NCBI GenBank assembly: GCA_903632075.3
Contig: CAHIKZ030003470.1
Coordinates: forward strand, 1-64,000
DNA: 64,000 nt
Reading direction: 5' to 3'
DNA from: Acanthosepion pharaonis
Taxonomy: Eukaryota > Mollusca > Cephalopoda > Sepiida > Sepiidae
This document shows, one piece after another, positions 62,055-64,000 of the stretch. The notes below the pieces were generated by a model. That model saw nothing but the letters and a program-made list of their open reading frames with translations. It was not told the origin of the DNA and did no database searches. Numbering within the stretch: position 1 is the stretch's first letter; every line of letters begins with the position of its first letter. The position numbers and the translations under genes were made by a program.

Positions 62055-64000
62055 ATATATATTTTTGTTAAAAAAGGATAATTTGATGCTGTTTTATAGG
62101 GAAAAATAACAATTTTACATATTACCCAAAAAAAAATATAGTTTCCGTTGAAAAAAAAACCAAATCATTTTTTTTTAAAATGATTTAACATTTGGCATGT
62201 TAGGAATAAATAATTTGTTATATATATTAAATTTATGAAAACTTAACATACAAAAATGCAAAAAACAATTTTTTTAAAAAATTAAATTTCATTCATACAG
62301 AAAAATTTGATTTAAAAGAAACAATTTTCATCAATTTTAAAAGTTTCATGTTTATTTTGAATAGAAAATATTTTCAGTTCTTTTTTCTTAAAATTTCCCA
62401 GAAACGATAATATTTTGAGGTCAAAAAAAGAAATAATTTATGTTTAAATTCTTTTATGACTTCAAAGTCAAAAAAAAATGAGATCTCACATTAATTTATA
62501 ATGACTATTATTAAATTAAATTCAATACAAAAAATAATACTAAAACCCTGCAAATCTTTTTTTTAACATTGCATTAAAAATTTTTAATAAATTATTGAAA
62601 AAATTTGAATATAAATTGCTACATTTATTTATATTTATAATATATATATATATAAAATATATAATATATTTATATATTTTATTTTTGTTTCAAGATTTTG
62701 TATTAACATGTTAAAACATTTAAACATAATTTTAAACAACATTTCAAAATAAATATTCCTGTTAAAAATAAAACGGTAAAATTTAGAATTTTTTTTAAAG
62801 AAAATTTTTTTGGAAATTTTTCCTATCATTCTAAATAAAAAATCGAATCAAAAAATATCGGAAAAAAAAAATATTGTCTGTTTTCATCAAACGAATTTAA
62901 TTATTCAAAAAAATGGTTTCAAATTTTTAAAAAAATTCAAAAAAATTTGATTAAATGTTTATTTATTTATAATAATATTTTAAAAATTTTTTGTATTTAC
63001 GAAAAATAATTTTTTCAAAAATATAAACATATATATATAATAAAAAATTGATGGTAAAACATAAAGAATATTATATATAATATAAAATGTTCTTATAATA
63101 TATTCACTATGAATATAAATAAATTTCATTTTAGAAAACCTATTTTTTTATAGTTTCAAAGAATGAAAATCAGAGGAATGAATTAAAAATAAATAATGTC
63201 ATATTATAAAATATATGAAAATAATAACGAAAAAATTAAAAATTTTTTCAAAAATTAAAAATGAAAAATTTTATTTTTTTTCATAGTATCGAAAAATTTA
63301 AATAATTAAATTTATCAAATAAATATTGTTTACTTTTTGTGTATTTTATTGTAAATGTATATATATATAATATGGTTATTTTTTTCCAATAAATTAATTT
63401 AATATATTTGAAAAAAATGTTTAAAATATATATACAAAAATATTTAAATATGAAATATGAATATAAAATAGAAAGATATTGAAGAAAATAAAAAGTTTCT
63501 ATAGCCATTATCAATTCGATTTATCAAATAAACAAAATTTTGTGAATTTTGATATTTGAAAAATCAATTTGAAAATATAATTCTATTTCCAAAATTACGT
63601 AAAAAATACACTATTTATAAATATAATAATAGAATATAAATAATAATAAATGATAGAACAATTATAAAGAAAATAAAAAATATTCATAAAAATATGATTT
63701 TTCCATTTATATTTTCATTTATTTTTATTTATTTGAAAAAATTTAATCATTGACAATTAAAAAAAATGAATATTTAAAAAATTAATTTATTAAAATTAGG
63801 CGTTTTATTTAATTATTATTGCATAATTCCTTTAATTTAAAATATTTTTGATAATTTAATGATCGAATTAAGTTCAATAAGAAGAAATAAGATGAGAAAA
63901 AGTTAAAAAGGAAGAAAAAAAAATAAAATCAAAAACAATGGATTTGGGAAAAAATTTTGAAAAAAAAAAATTAGCTTTGAATTAATTATTTTTTTGAAAA
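62055..64000. other. Hyper-AT block to window end
   Basis: Starts abruptly at the last base of LTR-like copy B. Very AT-rich with A/T homopolymers and short TA runs; no coding or repeat identity recognised. Confidence 0.55.

Overview
This is animal nuclear DNA with no bacterial or viral gene layout. It is very AT-rich, full of (TA)n, (ATT)n, (GAAA)n and (GATA)n arrays, and every stretch with recognisable protein similarity is a decayed piece of a retrotransposon. No host protein-coding gene, intact ORF or functional RNA gene could be supported. The repeat landscape (RTE-like LINEs, 5S-linked repeats, palindromic MITE-like elements, LTRs of Gypsy/BEL style, very many TA microsatellites) fits a mollusc, possibly a cephalopod. 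That assignment is inference from repeat style only.

Layout. 1-8.4 kb: three decayed 3' ends of one LINE family (called X here), two in tandem on the minus strand and one on plus, each ending in an (ATT)n/(AAT)n tail; a jockey/CR1-like LINE tail (family Z) on plus; two minisatellites; an inverted-repeat element bounded by (TA)n. 8.4-12.5 kb: hyper-AT sequence, then a ~1.2 kb purine (GAAA)n tract. 13-15.1 kb: a family Y (RTE-like) LINE tail and a family Z tail, both minus. 15-22.8 kb: AT-rich and TA-rich DNA with half of a palindromic MITE. 22.8-24.3 kb: family Y reverse transcriptase remnant (catalytic YADD read as YADA) and a separate LINE tail carrying a C2H2 zinc finger (family W). 28-30 kb: a tRNA-like SINE head, a family Y fragment, and directly abutting it a 456-bp unit whose head is a 5S rRNA sequence. 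32-33.5 kb: a chimera of family X reverse transcriptase and a family Z tail, then a 356-bp solo LTR inside an (ATT)n array. 35.3 kb: a complete palindromic MITE. 39.6-41.8 kb and 60.0-62.1 kb: two same-strand copies (A and B) of a ~2.1 kb LTR-like element ending in an array of CGTCACA/primer-binding-site-like repeats. 46 kb: a fourth family Y fragment. 50.5-51.1 kb: a probable fifth family X fragment and the second 5S-linked unit, again 456 bp long.

These pieces form a graveyard of mobile elements and do not work together as a pathway. The most interesting items are the two equal-length 5S-linked units that share a C-box lesion, the LTR-like element with repeated PBS-like units, the X/Z chimeric LINE, and the palindromic or foldback elements sitting at TA repeats. 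Family letters X, Y, Z and W are labels used only in this annotation; all similarities were judged by eye from translated motifs.
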